The position numbers and the translations under genes are program-made. From Chloroflexota bacterium (lineage in GTDB: Bacteria > Chloroflexota > Chloroflexia > Thermomicrobiales > JADLAZ01), in contig JADLAZ010000159.1 of the NCBI GenBank assembly GCA_020849725.1, positions 1 to 20,383 of the forward strand: a stretch of DNA of 20,383 bases, in the 5' to 3' direction. The notes under the pieces are model-generated. The model was not told the DNA's origin. It saw only the letters and a program-made list of their open reading frames with translations, and ran no database searches. Below are positions 1-8,152 of the stretch, piece after piece (position 1 is the first letter of the stretch; each line of letters starts with the position of its first letter).

Positions 1-1
1 A

Positions 2-649
2 ATCTCCGAGGCGCTGCAACTGCACATGGGCATGAACGCCAGCCAGGCGAGGGCGCGCACGATCGAACTGCTGCGGATGGTCGGCATTCCCAATCCGGAG
101 CGCCGGGTGGACCAGTATCCGCACCAGTTCTCCGGCGGCATGCGCCAGCGAGTCATGATCGCCATGGCGCTGTCGTGCAACCCCGACTTGCTGATCGCCG
201 ACGAGCCGACGACCGCGCTGGATGTCACGATTCAGGCCCAGATCCTTGACCTGATGCGGAACCTGCAGACAGAGCGCGGCACAGCCGTCATTCTCATCAC
301 CCACGACCTGGGCGTCGTCGCCGGCATGACTGACCGCACCAACGTCATGTATGCTGGGCACATCGTGGAGACAGCCGAGACGGAGAGCATCTTTGCCGAC
401 CCACGGCACCCGTACACGCTCGGGCTGCTGAAGTCGATCCCGCGCCTGGATGCCGAGCGCAAGACCAGGCTCGACCCGATCAGGGGGCTGCCGCCCGACC
501 TGATCGACCTGCCCGACATGTGTCCGTTCCAGCCGCGCTGCGACTACGCTGAGGCGATCTGCGCGCAGCAGCGGCCGCTGCTACGCGAGGTGACGCCCGG
601 TCATCGCGTGGCCTGTCACTTCAATATCATCCAGGGAACGAAGGCCTAG
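2..649 (+). CDS. Oligopeptide/dipeptide ABC transporter ATP-binding protein, OppD/DppD type (5' truncated by window)
   Basis: This is the C-terminal two thirds of a peptide-importer ATPase; the frame is open to the first base, so the Walker A half lies outside the window. Visible motifs in order are the ABC signature SGGMRQR, Walker [14 protein letters not shown], the H-loop ITHDLGVV, and the C-terminal oligopeptide-transporter extension with its cysteines (CPFQPRC, AIC, ACHF). In known systems OppD pairs with OppF on the cytoplasmic face of the OppBC permeases and hydrolyses ATP to drive uptake of peptides or similar solutes delivered by a binding protein. The next gene, 61 bases downstream, encodes the OppF partner, so the binding protein and permeases are expected upstream. 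The Met codon at 26 is internal, not the true start. The substrate cannot be told from the ATPase; dipeptide, oligopeptide, nickel and some sugar importers share this family. Confidence 0.95.
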   Translation: MSEALQLHMGMNASQARARTIELLRMVGIPNPERRVDQYPHQFSGGMRQRVMIAMALSCNPDLLIADEPTTALDVTIQAQILDLMRNLQTERGTAVILITHDLGVVAGMTDRTNVMYAGHIVETAETESIFADPRHPYTLGLLKSIPRLDAERKTRLDPIRGLPPDLIDLPDMCPFQPRCDYAEAICAQQRPLLREVTPGHRVACHFNIIQGTKA

Positions 650-710
650 CGTCGCGGGGGGCGGGCGGCACGAGCGCCGCAGCAGCGGGACGGAGCAAAG
701 GGAGAGCGCC

Positions 711-1769
711 ATGGCACAGACCGTCGAGGCCACGCGTCCAGCGCCACCACGCGATGAGACGCTTCTGGAGGTGCGCAATCTCGTCATGCACTTCCCGCTG
801 ACCCAGGGCATCATCTTTCAGCGCAAGGTCGGCGCTGTGCAGGCCGTCGACGGCATCTCCTTCACGGTCCGGCGGGGCGAGACGCTCGGCCTGGTCGGCG
901 AGTCGGGCTGTGGCAAGAGCACGACCGGCCGGGCGATCCTGCAACTGTACAAGCCGACCGGTGGTGAGGTCGTCTTCAACGGCGCCGACCTGACGACGCT
1001 ATCATCAAACGACATGCGCAAGCAGCGCAAGTACCTGCAGATGATCTTCCAAGATCCCTATGCATCGCTCAACCCGCGCATGACGGTCGGCTCGATCGTT
1101 GCCGAGCCGATGCAGATCCACAACCTGGCGCCAGCCGGGCAGCGCCTGCAGAAGGTGCAGGAGTTGCTAGAGACTGTCGGCCTTAATCCCTACTTCGCTA
1201 ATCGCTACCCGCACGAGTTCTCCGGCGGCCAGCGTCAGCGCATCGGCATTGCCCGGGCGCTGGCGGCCAATCCCCAGTTCATCGTCTGCGACGAGCCAGT
1301 GTCGGCGCTGGACGTCTCGATCCAGGCTCAGATCATCAACCTGCTGGAAGAGTTGCAGCAGAAGTTCGGGCTGACCTACCTGTTCATCGCCCACGACTTG
1401 AGTGTCGTCCGCCACATCTCCAACCGGGTGGCGGTGATGTACCTGGGCAAGATTGTGGAGCTGGCCGACCGCGCCACGCTCTACCGCGAGCCACTCCACC
1501 CATACACCAAGGCACTGCTATCGGCGGTGCCGATCCCGGACCCGGTCATCGAGAAGAAGCGCGAGCGGATCATCTTGACCGGCGACGTGCCCAGCCCGAT
1601 CAATCCGCCGCCCGGCTGCCACTTCCACACGCGCTGTCCGTACGTGATGGAGATCTGCAAGCGCGTCGAGCCGAAGTTTGCCGATGCCGGCGGCGGCCAG
1701 TTCGTCGCCTGCCACCTCTATCCGTCCAGCGCGCCCGACTCGACGGCGCCCACGCCGCTGCAAGCGTAG
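711..1769 (+). CDS. Oligopeptide/dipeptide ABC transporter ATP-binding protein, OppF/DppF type
   Basis: This is a complete 352-residue ATPase of the peptide/nickel importer family. It shows Walker [10 protein letters not shown] at residues 63-71, the Q-loop in [14 protein letters not shown], the signature [16 protein letters not shown], Walker [14 protein letters not shown] and the H-loop IAHDLSVV. The C-terminal extension carries the family's cysteines ([19 protein letters not shown]). It would form the second nucleotide-binding subunit beside the OppD-like protein encoded just upstream, energising one importer. A GGGAGAG ribosome binding site lies just before the ATG at 711. Length and motifs are normal for the family. 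It is probably the last gene of the importer operon, since the next gene (DUF2905) is unrelated. Substrate is unknown. Confidence 0.95.
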   Translation: MAQTVEATRPAPPRDETLLEVRNLVMHFPLTQGIIFQRKVGAVQAVDGISFTVRRGETLGLVGESGCGKSTTGRAILQLYKPTGGEVVFNGADLTTLSSNDMRKQRKYLQMIFQDPYASLNPRMTVGSIVAEPMQIHNLAPAGQRLQKVQELLETVGLNPYFANRYPHEFSGGQRQRIGIARALAANPQFIVCDEPVSALDVSIQAQIINLLEELQQKFGLTYLFIAHDLSVVRHISNRVAVMYLGKIVELADRATLYREPLHPYTKALLSAVPIPDPVIEKKRERIILTGDVPSPINPPPGCHFHTRCPYVMEICKRVEPKFADAGGGQFVACHLYPSSAPDSTAPTPLQA

Positions 1770-1818
1770 GCGTGGGCGGACCGGCGGGCGGAGACCAGCG
1801 ATGCCGCCGAGGTGACGC

Positions 1819-2040
1819 ATGCCGATCGAGCAGCTAGGGCGAGTGCTGCTGGTGTTGGGACTGGTCATCGCCGCCGTTGGGCTGGTGCTGGCGGCTGGTG
1901 GCCGCATCCCGTTTCTGGGGCGGCTGCCGGGCGACTTCACCTTCACGCGCGACAATGTGACGGTCGTGTTTCCACTGGCGACGTCGATTGTCGTCAGCCT
2001 GCTGCTCACGCTGGTGCTGAGCCTCGTGCTGCGGCGGTGA
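1819..2040 (+). CDS. DUF2905 family small membrane protein
   Basis: This 73-residue protein has two hydrophobic segments (about residues 8-28 and 49-70) separated by a short polar loop containing GRIPFLGRLPGDF, which matches the conserved loop of the DUF2905 family. The function of that family is not known; members are small two-helix inner-membrane proteins found in many bacteria. The start at 1819 is supported by a strong GAGGTGA ribosome binding site at 1809-1815. It lies 49 bases after the OppF-like gene and 57 bases before the response regulator, which has its own promoter-like -10, so it may be co-transcribed with the transporter rather than with the two-component genes. Confidence 0.85.
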   Translation: MPIEQLGRVLLVLGLVIAAVGLVLAAGGRIPFLGRLPGDFTFTRDNVTVVFPLATSIVVSLLLTLVLSLVLRR

Positions 2041-2071
2041 GCGCCGCCCTACCCGACGCGGCAGCGGCCGG

Positions 2072-2077
2072 TATACT
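2072..2077 (+). promoter_or_regulatory. Putative -10 element (TATACT) of the response-regulator gene
   Basis: TATACT sits 20 bases before the ATG at 2098, so transcription would begin near 2084 and give a very short leader containing the GGAGGCAG ribosome binding site. No good -35 is visible at 16-18 bases upstream. The call rests on the hexamer, its position, and its likeness to other -10s in the window. Confidence 0.4.
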
Positions 2078-2097
2078 GGCTTCGACGCGGAGGCAGC

Positions 2098-2781
2098 ATG
2101 CCGACGATCCTGGTCGTGGATGACGAAAGCCACATTCTCGAGCTGGCGCGCCTCTATCTCGAGAAGGAAGGCTATGCCGTCGAAACAGCGAGCAACGGCC
2201 CGGCCGGACTGCAGAAGGCCGAGGCCGGGCACCCGGCGCTGGTCGTGCTGGATGTGATGCTGCCGGGCGTCGACGGCTTCGAGGTCTGCCGCCGACTGCG
2301 CCGCCAGAGCGATGTGCCGATCATCATGCTGACGGCGCGCGGCGACGATGTCGACAAGATCGTCGGACTCGAGATCGGCGCCGATGATTACCTGACCAAG
2401 CCGTTCAACCCGCGCGAGCTGGTGGCGCGCGTCAAGGCGGTGCTGCGCCGAGTCGACGGTGATGGCCAGCGCGGCCGGGTGCTGACGCTGGGCAACCTGG
2501 CGGTCGATGTCGCCCGGCGCGATGTCACGGTTGGCGGCCGGCCGGTGACGCTGCGGACGCGCGAGTTCGATCTGCTGGTGGCGCTGCTGCGCGATCACGG
2601 GGTAGTGCTGACCCGCGAGCGCCTGCTTGAATCGGTCTGGGGCTACGAGGTGGACGCGGAGACACGCACCGTCGACGTCCACATCAACCACCTGCGCGAG
2701 AAACTGGCCGACAGCACGGCGACGATTGAGACGGTGCGCGGGCTGGGCTACAAGCTGGTCGCGCCCGATGCGCGAGGCTAG
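2098..2781 (+). CDS. Two-component response regulator, OmpR/PhoB family
   Basis: This 227-residue protein has an N-terminal receiver domain (about residues 1-120) and a C-terminal winged-helix DNA-binding domain (about 130-225). The receiver has the full phosphorylation set: acidic pair D8-D9, phospho-acceptor D52 in LDVMLPG, switch residue T79 in MLTAR and K101 in TKPF. The output domain has the OmpR-type motifs LTTREFDLL-like (LRTREFDLLVAL), VDVHINHLREKL and the ending RGLGYKL. Phosphorylation by the histidine kinase encoded seven bases downstream should change its binding to target promoters. The pair overlaps functionally as one operon. Its targets are unknown; the neighbouring ABC importer at 4638-8127 is a candidate by position only. 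Confidence 0.96.
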   Translation: MPTILVVDDESHILELARLYLEKEGYAVETASNGPAGLQKAEAGHPALVVLDVMLPGVDGFEVCRRLRRQSDVPIIMLTARGDDVDKIVGLEIGADDYLTKPFNPRELVARVKAVLRRVDGDGQRGRVLTLGNLAVDVARRDVTVGGRPVTLRTREFDLLVALLRDHGVVLTRERLLESVWGYEVDAETRTVDVHINHLREKLADSTATIETVRGLGYKLVAPDARG

Positions 2782-2788
2782 GTGAGAC

Positions 2789-4261
2789 ATGGCGCGGCTG
2801 GTGCTGCCGGGACGCTCGCTGCGCGGTCGCCTGATGGCCTCGTATGTCGTGGTGGTGGCAGTGACGCTGATCTCGGTCGTCAGCGCGTTGTCAGTGCTGC
2901 TGCCGGCGTATCGTGGCCGGCAGGTCGAGGCGCGGCTGACCGAGCTGGCGCGGCCGACGCTGCGCCTGGTGATGGAGCTGGTGCTGCGTGGCGCGTCACT
3001 GGACGACATCCGGGCTGAGCTGAACGAGCAAGCCGACGCCACCGGCCTGCGCATCCTGGTCATCGGCCGCACCGGCACGGTCATCAGCGACTCGCAGGTC
3101 AATGGCTCGCTTCAGGGACGCCCGTTCGTGGTGGCGTCACCGCCCGGCCCGCCGCGCCCAGCGCCGGTGCAACGGGGCCAGTTCGTTGATGGTGGCGATA
3201 CCTATCGCTATGTAGCGATGCCGGTGACGGCGCCGGCACGGGCACGCGGCGACGTGGCGCAACTGGTGCTGGCGCAGTCAGAGGCGGCCTGGGGCGATGT
3301 TTGGGGCGAGCTGGGCTGGCGCCTGGCGCTGGCGGGCAGTATCGCCGCCGTGGTGGCGACGATCATGGCGACGCTGATGGCCCGCTCGCTCTACCAGCCG
3401 ATCGTCCGGTTGAAGGCCGCCGCCGAGGGGATGGCGCGCGGCCACTACGATCAGCAAGTGCCGGAGGAAGGGCCGGCCGAACTGGCGGGGCTGGCCCGAG
3501 CGTTCAACGACATGGCCGGCGAGGTTCGGGCGTCGCGCCAGTCGATGCAGGAGTTTGTCGCCAATGTCTCGCACGAGTTGCGCACGCCGCTGACGTCGGT
3601 TCGGGGCTTTGTGGAGGCGCTGTCGGACGGCACCGTCAGCGACGAGGCCGGGCGGCGACGCTCGCTGGCGGTGATCGGCGCCGAGTTGCGCCGCTTGCAG
3701 CGGCTGGTCACCGGCCTGCTCGATCTATCGCGCTTCGAGTCGGGCCAGGTGGCGCTGCGCCGCGAGTCGGTCGACCTGGCAGCGGTGGTAGCGCAGTGCG
3801 GTGAGATCGTCTCGGCGCGGGCCGAGGAAGCTGGTGTCACACTCATCGTCGAGGTGCCGTCGCCCTCGCCGTTCGTCACCGGCGATGCTGACCGGTTGGA
3901 GCAGGTCATCGCGAACTTGCTCGACAACGCGCTGCGCTACACACCGACCGGAGGCCGTGTTGGCCTCCGGCTGATGAGCGACAGTGGGCAGGCGCGCGTT
4001 GCCGTAGCCGACACCGGACCGGGCGTGCCAGCGGCGGCGGTGCCCCACCTGTTCGAGCGGTTCTTCACGGCCGACCCGGCGCGCGCCGGCCACGGCGCCG
4101 GCCTCGGGCTGGCGATTGCGCGAGAGATCGCGCTGGCGCACGGCGGCGACATCGAGGTGGCCAGCCGGGTTGGTGAAGGCAGCACCTTCACGCTGGTGCT
4201 GCCGCTGGCGTCGGCCGCGTCGGTCGCGGCCAGGGGCCGGCAGGCCGCCACTGTCCGCTAG
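2789..4261 (+). CDS. Sensor histidine kinase with HAMP domain
   Basis: This 490-residue membrane kinase has a first transmembrane helix at about residues 17-38, an extracytoplasmic sensor region of about 130 residues, a second helix at about 175-197, a HAMP linker (LYQPIVRLKAAAEGMARG), the dimerisation/phospho-acceptor domain with H262 in SHELRTPL, and a HATPase_c domain. The ATPase shows the N box NLLDNALRYTP (from residue 376), G1 DTGPGVP (from 408) and a G2 loop GHGAGLGLAI. It lacks PAS or GAF domains, so the signal is presumably sensed by the extracytoplasmic loop, which contains a Pro-rich stretch of the form PPGPPRPAPV. It autophosphorylates on H262 and passes phosphate to D52 of the regulator encoded just upstream. 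A GTG in another frame at 2782 is not the start; ATG 2789 begins a typical basic N-terminus before the first helix. Confidence 0.95.
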   Translation: MARLVLPGRSLRGRLMASYVVVVAVTLISVVSALSVLLPAYRGRQVEARLTELARPTLRLVMELVLRGASLDDIRAELNEQADATGLRILVIGRTGTVISDSQVNGSLQGRPFVVASPPGPPRPAPVQRGQFVDGGDTYRYVAMPVTAPARARGDVAQLVLAQSEAAWGDVWGELGWRLALAGSIAAVVATIMATLMARSLYQPIVRLKAAAEGMARGHYDQQVPEEGPAELAGLARAFNDMAGEVRASRQSMQEFVANVSHELRTPLTSVRGFVEALSDGTVSDEAGRRRSLAVIGAELRRLQRLVTGLLDLSRFESGQVALRRESVDLAAVVAQCGEIVSARAEEAGVTLIVEVPSPSPFVTGDADRLEQVIANLLDNALRYTPTGGRVGLRLMSDSGQARVAVADTGPGVPAAAVPHLFERFFTADPARAGHGAGLGLAIAREIALAHGGDIEVASRVGEGSTFTLVLPLASAASVAARGRQAATVR

Positions 4262-4454
4262 CGGGCGAGAGCCAGCCCTGCGGCCAGGACGGTGCCAGCG
4301 TCGCTGCCGGGAAGCCTGGCGCAGGAGTAGCGGTGCGTTCATCGCACCCGAGTGCGGTACACGACGGTCGGACACGATGAATCGCGCCTCCACCACCTGA
4401 TGGGGCAGCCACCGGAAGGGCGTTGACACAGCCTTGATCCGCAGCCCCGATGGC

Positions 4455-4483
4455 TTGTCGCGTCCTCATGCACCGTGTACACT
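4455..4483 (+). promoter_or_regulatory. Putative sigma-70-type promoter of the CUT1-type ABC transporter operon
   Basis: A -35 TTGTCG at 4455-4460 and a -10 TACACT at 4478-4483 are separated by exactly 17 bases, the ideal spacing. The start of transcription would be near 4490, leaving a leader of about 148 bases before the ATG at 4638. The -10 lies inside an 8-base palindrome GTGTACAC (4475-4482), so a repressor bound there could block it. An isolated TTGACA at 4423-4428 has no good -10 partner. Confidence 0.5.
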
Positions 4484-4508
4484 AGGACCGCTACAGTAGA
4501 TGGCTGTC

Positions 4509-4518
4509 TGTCCGGACA
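4509..4518. promoter_or_regulatory. Palindrome TGTCCGGACA, possible operator
   Basis: A perfect 10-base palindrome lies about 20-30 bases downstream of the predicted transcription start of the transporter operon. The symmetry and position are what one expects of a half-site pair for a dimeric regulator, but no regulator gene is adjacent and a 10-base palindrome can arise by chance in GC-rich DNA. Confidence 0.25.
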
Positions 4519-4637
4519 AGGGGGCGAATGTGGTCCACGCATGGGCGCACCGGGTTCGGTGGACTCGAAGCTGCCAGGTTCGCGCCAGTGGATGCCCTCT
4601 CTGACCGGCATTGGCAGATAGGTGAAGAGGAGCAGGC

Positions 4638-5582
4638 ATGAGTACGATCGACACGACCGCGCGGCCGCCAGTGGCGGCGCTGCCGCGCCGGAATGTGCTG
4701 GGCGCGGACTGGCGGCTTGGGTACATGCTGTCGCTGCCCATCATGATCATCATCTTCGGCCTGGTCGCCTATCCGTTTCTGTACTCGGTGTGGCTCAGCC
4801 TGAACGACATCAAGCTCGGTGGCCAGGGCACGTTCGTCGGCCTGAACAACTACTACAAGCTGTTGTTCGACACCAATGCCCGCGTGCACGACGCCTTCCT
4901 CAACTCCGTGCAGGTCAGCATCGTCTACACGGTCGCGGCGTTGCTGTTCAAGTTCTTCGTCGGCATGATTACGGCGCTGATCCTGCACGCCAAAATCGTC
5001 GGCCGCAACTTGTGGCGGGCGTTGCTGTTCCTGCCCTGGGCGATCCCGGCCGTCGTCAGCGCCTGGTCGTGGAAGTGGATGTTCAATGACATCAACGGTG
5101 TGCTGAACACGATGCTGTTGCGGGGCGGCCTGATCGAGGCGCCCATCCTGTGGCTCGGCGACATCAACATTGCGATGTGGTCGGTGCTGCTGGCAGTCAC
5201 CTGGCAGGGCACGCCGTTCTGGACGATGACGATGCTGGCCGGCATGCAGTCGATCCCCGGCGAGATCTACGAGGCCGCCCAAATTGACGGCGCCTCCACC
5301 TGGCAGAGCTTCTGGTCGATCACGCTGCCGAACCTGACCAGCGTCATCGTCGTCACGTTCATGCTGTCGGGCATCTGGACCGCCAACGGCGTCCAGTACG
5401 TCTACATCCTGACCAACGGCGGGCCGGCTGGGGCGACCGAGACGTTCCCCATGCTGGCGCTGACCCAAGGCATCCGCTCGTTTGACCTGGGCATCGGCGC
5501 CACGATCCCGCTGATCTTCATGCCCATCTTCGCGGTGATGATCTATTTCCTGACGCGCCGCATGCTGCGCGAGGAGGCGTGA
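4638..5582 (+). CDS. CUT1-type ABC transporter permease (MalF/UgpA-like)
   Basis: This 314-residue inner-membrane protein has about six transmembrane helices, the first at about residues 29-52, and the permease coupling loop EAAQIDGAS at residues 212-220 followed by FWSITLPNL, which is the EAA motif that docks on the ATPase. The family imports sugars, sugar polyols or glycerol-3-phosphate. A GAGGAG site at 4627-4632 supports ATG 4638. The second permease begins three bases after its stop codon, and a binding protein follows, so these three form one importer. No ATPase gene is adjacent; CUT1 systems often share an MsmX/UgpC-type ATPase encoded elsewhere. Substrate cannot be read from the sequence. 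Confidence 0.95.
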   Translation: MSTIDTTARPPVAALPRRNVLGADWRLGYMLSLPIMIIIFGLVAYPFLYSVWLSLNDIKLGGQGTFVGLNNYYKLLFDTNARVHDAFLNSVQVSIVYTVAALLFKFFVGMITALILHAKIVGRNLWRALLFLPWAIPAVVSAWSWKWMFNDINGVLNTMLLRGGLIEAPILWLGDINIAMWSVLLAVTWQGTPFWTMTMLAGMQSIPGEIYEAAQIDGASTWQSFWSITLPNLTSVIVVTFMLSGIWTANGVQYVYILTNGGPAGATETFPMLALTQGIRSFDLGIGATIPLIFMPIFAVMIYFLTRRMLREEA

Positions 5583-5585
5583 GCC

Positions 5586-6488
5586 ATGGCTGAATCCGCC
5601 ACCGTCGCACCGGCGCCGCGCGAGCAGTCCATGTCGTGGTTGGCATGGCTGACCCAAAAGAACCGCGGCTGGTATTTCGTCGCGTATGTGCTGCTGGTGC
5701 TACTGACGGTGTGGACGCTGTTCCCGTTCTACTGGCAGGTCGTCACGTCGTTCCGCGCCGATGTCGATACCTACGCCAAGGACATTTCGCTGGTGCCGGT
5801 CAACGTGACGCTCGATCACTACAAGACGGTGCTGTTCGGGCCGCAGAGCCAGTTTGGCGTGCAGGTTCGCAACAGCTTCCTGCTGGCGGCCGGGACCACG
5901 ATCATCTCGGTGTTCATCGCCGCGATCGCGGCCTACGCGCTGACGCGCTTGAAGTACCTAGGCCGGGCCGGCCTGGCGCGCGTGCTGGTCTACGCCTACC
6001 TCGCACCAGGCACGGTGCTGTTCATCCCGCTGTTTGTCATGATGACGAATATCGGGCTGCGCGACAACCTGTTCGGTCTGGCGCTGACATATCTGACGTT
6101 CACCGTCCCGTTCGCGACCTGGATGCTGATCGGCTACTTCAAGTCGTTGCCGATTGAGCTGGAAGAGGCGGCCATGGTTGATGGCGCGAGCCGGCTGACC
6201 ATCCTGTGGCGCATCGTCATGCCGCTGTCGGCGCCGGCCGTCGTCGTCGTCGCCGTCTTCTCCTTCACGCTGTCGTGGAACGAGTTCCTCTATGCACTCG
6301 TGCTGATCACCTCGAAAGACAAGTTGACCGCGCCGGTTGGCCTGTCGAGCTACATCGTGGCCGACGTCTTCTATTGGGGCCAGATGATGGCCGCAGCGAC
6401 GCTCATGTCGGTGCCGCCGCTGCTGCTGTACCTGGTCGGACAGCGCTGGGTGATCGCCGGTTGGACCGCCGGCGCGGTCAAGAGCTAG
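5586..6488 (+). CDS. CUT1-type ABC transporter permease (MalG/UgpE-like)
   Basis: This 300-residue protein is the second membrane half of the importer. A hydrophobic helix follows a short cytoplasmic N-terminus (about residues 30-50, ending LFPFYWQVVTSF), with five more helices after it, and the EAA loop EEAAMVDGAS lies at residues 193-202 followed by LWRIVMPLSAPA. It is expected to pair with the MalF-like subunit encoded immediately upstream. A GAGGAGG ribosome binding site at 5571-5577, inside the end of the upstream gene, and the three-base gap to the previous stop indicate translational coupling. Length is close to the usual 270-300 residues of the family. Confidence 0.95.
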   Translation: MAESATVAPAPREQSMSWLAWLTQKNRGWYFVAYVLLVLLTVWTLFPFYWQVVTSFRADVDTYAKDISLVPVNVTLDHYKTVLFGPQSQFGVQVRNSFLLAAGTTIISVFIAAIAAYALTRLKYLGRAGLARVLVYAYLAPGTVLFIPLFVMMTNIGLRDNLFGLALTYLTFTVPFATWMLIGYFKSLPIELEEAAMVDGASRLTILWRIVMPLSAPAVVVVAVFSFTLSWNEFLYALVLITSKDKLTAPVGLSSYIVADVFYWGQMMAAATLMSVPPLLLYLVGQRWVIAGWTAGAVKS

Positions 6489-6644
6489 CGGCAGTGCCGC
6501 CGACACCATGCGGCGCACGCGCCGTTGGATTGAAGGAGAACCATTCCTGAGCCGACGTAGATGACGAGCCGCCGGTCCTGAGCGGCGCGGCAACGAACCG
6601 GAGGCGTCGCGGTGACGTCTTCGCTGGGAGAACTCTCATAGTAT

Positions 6645-6649
6645 GGAGG
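6645..6649 (+). promoter_or_regulatory. Ribosome binding site GGAGG that decides the start of the solute-binding protein
   Basis: GGAGG lies 8 bases before GTG 6658, ideal spacing. The competing upstream ATG at 6643 overlaps this site itself and has only a weak GGGAG 12 bases away, so GTG 6658 is the likelier start. Confidence 0.6.
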
Positions 6650-6657
6650 CAGACAGC

Positions 6658-8127
6658 GTGGTCAGACCCACTGGAGTCTCGCGACGAAACCTGCTGGGCG
6701 TCCTTGGCGCCGGCACAATCACGGCCATCGTGGCCGCCTGTGGTGGCGCGCCGGCCAGCCCGACGGCAGCGCCGACGAAGCCGGCGGCCGCTGCGCCAAC
6801 GACCGCGCCAGCAGCAAAGCCGGCCGAGGCAACCAAGCCGGCGGCGGCCGCAGCCACAACTCCGGCCGCCGCCGCAACGACCGCGCCAGCGGCCAAGCCG
6901 GCCGCCGGTGGTGGCGCGCCCGTGGCGCTCTGGTCCGGCGTCGACTATTTGCCGGAGGTGCACAAGCTGCTCTTTGAGCGCGCTGAAGCCATCGCCAAAG
7001 AAAAAGGCTTCACGGTGGCGCTCGAGGAGTTGACCGGCCCGGCGGCGGCCGACAAGTTTCCGGCGGCGGTGGCGGCCAATACGCCGCCCGACATCTATCC
7101 GCTCTTCGATTACCAGACACAGTACTGGCGCATCCAGGGCCAGACGCTCGATGTCGATGACATCGTCAAGCCCTTGACGACTCAGGCCGGCGGCTTCTGG
7201 AAGCCAGTCGAGATGACGTGCTTTGCGCAGGGGAAGTGGTGGGCCGTCCCGCGCGCAATCAACTGCTGGCCCTTCCACGTGCGCCAGGACCTCCTGGACA
7301 AGGCCGGCCTGAAGTTCCCTAAGAACTGGGAGGAGTTCCGCGCCCAGGGCCGCCAACTGACCAAGGCGCCGCTCTACTACTATGGCATGACGCTCGGCAA
7401 GATCAACGACACCAACAATCATGTGACGGCGATGGCCTGGACGTACGGCGGCAAGCTCCAGAACGAAGATGGCACCTGGGCCGTCAAGGCCGGCGACAAG
7501 GGCTGGCTGGAGACGCTGGCGGTGATCCAGGCGATGTACGTCGAAGACAAGATCATCCCGCCCGGCGCGATCAACTGGGACGATGGCGCCAACAACCAGG
7601 GCTTCCAGAGCGAGCAACTCGTCGTTACGTCGAACCCGACCAGCATCTTCAACTGGCTGCGGATCAACAAGCCAGAGCTGGCCAAGGCCACCAAGTTCTA
7701 CGGCTACCCGGCCGGGCCGGCCGGCGCGGTCGGTCAGGTCGACTCGTGGAATTTGGGTCTGTTCAAGAACGGCAAGGCGACCGAGAACGCGAAGGTCGTG
7801 CTAGCCGGCACGCTCGATCTGAAGTGGTACAATGACTATATCAACAATCAGATGAAGGGTCGCTTCGTGCCGGTGTTCAAGGACATGATCAAGGCCGACA
7901 TATGGAAGGATCCGCTCTACGATCAGTATCAGGCCATCATCGAGAATGGCCGGATCATGTCGTACGCGGGCACGCCACAGACGGCGACCGCCGAAGTCAC
8001 GACGCGCTTCATCATCGGCGACATGATGCAGGACTTGCTGGTGAAGAAGCAGAAGCCGGAAGAGGCGCTGGCGACCTTTGCCAAGGCCGGCGAGGAGATC
8101 TACGCCAAGCCGGAGAACCGCCGCTAA
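6658..8127 (+). CDS. Extracellular solute-binding lipoprotein of the CUT1-type ABC transporter (Tat-type leader)
   Basis: This is a binding protein of about 489 residues (494 if the in-frame ATG at 6643 is used). The leader begins with a twin-arginine motif VSRRNLLG (residues 7-14) followed by a short hydrophobic stretch and the lipobox VAAC with C28, so it is probably exported folded by Tat and anchored by lipid. Residues about 30-84 are a low-complexity Ala/Pro/Thr/Lys tether. The mature domain from about residue 85 (APVALWSG) has the pattern of family 1 solute-binding proteins, including the segments KFPAAVAANTPPDIYPLF and INCWPFHVRQDLLDKAGLKFPKNWEEF. It sits 169 bases after the two permeases and would deliver their substrate. 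The order permease-permease-binding protein is less usual than binding protein first. Substrate is unknown; the aromatic-rich segments would fit a carbohydrate, which is inference. Confidence 0.93.
   Translation: MVRPTGVSRRNLLGVLGAGTITAIVAACGGAPASPTAAPTKPAAAAPTTAPAAKPAEATKPAAAAATTPAAAATTAPAAKPAAGGGAPVALWSGVDYLPEVHKLLFERAEAIAKEKGFTVALEELTGPAAADKFPAAVAANTPPDIYPLFDYQTQYWRIQGQTLDVDDIVKPLTTQAGGFWKPVEMTCFAQGKWWAVPRAINCWPFHVRQDLLDKAGLKFPKNWEEFRAQGRQLTKAPLYYYGMTLGKINDTNNHVTAMAWTYGGKLQNEDGTWAVKAGDKGWLETLAVIQAMYVEDKIIPPGAINWDDGANNQGFQSEQLVVTSNPTSIFNWLRINKPELAKATKFYGYPAGPAGAVGQVDSWNLGLFKNGKATENAKVVLAGTLDLKWYNDYINNQMKGRFVPVFKDMIKADIWKDPLYDQYQAIIENGRIMSYAGTPQTATAEVTTRFIIGDMMQDLLVKKQKPEEALATFAKAGEEIYAKPENRR
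6750..6912 (+). repeat. Ala/Pro/Thr/Lys low-complexity repeat encoding the lipoprotein tether
   Basis: The coding DNA here is an imperfect repeat of units such as ACN-GCG-CCA-GC-AAG-CCG. The 15-mer AACGACCGCGCCAGC occurs at 6798-6812 and again at 6876-6890. The protein units read APTKPAAAA, TTAPAAKPA, TTPAAAATTAPAAKPA. Such tethers hold the binding domain away from the membrane. Confidence 0.75.
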
Positions 8128-8152
8128 GACGCTCGGCTCGAACCAATGATAG

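Larger units (their letters stand above)
4262..4637 (+). other. 376-base intergenic region upstream of the CUT1-type ABC transporter
   Basis: No open frame here looks like a gene: the short frames on either strand have no recognisable sequence and no ribosome binding site. The first part (4262-4400) holds only a weak hairpin at 4332-4348 (GGTGCG, loop TTCAT, CGCACC) with no T-run, so no convincing terminator for the kinase gene. The second part holds a promoter at 4455-4483 and two short palindromes, which points to regulated transcription of the transporter. Confidence 0.6.

Noticed and set aside
1834..3102. Long minus-strand open frame (422 codons) opposite the two-component genes
   Set aside because: It lies wholly opposite the DUF2905, regulator and kinase genes, whose motifs are intact; the translation is Arg/Ser/Gln-rich with no family pattern. 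It is a by-product of high GC.
4332..4348. Hairpin GGTGCG-loop-CGCACC after the kinase gene as a terminator
   Set aside because: The stem is only six base pairs with no T-run and lies 70 bases after the stop codon.
4339..4753. Short minus-strand frames in the 4262-4637 gap
   Set aside because: No ribosome binding site, no recognisable sequence, and one runs into the permease gene on the opposite strand.
4491..5657. Minus-strand open frame (388 codons) opposite the first permease
   Set aside because: The translation is dominated by Arg, Gln, His and Asp with no recognisable domain, and the opposite strand encodes a clear permease.
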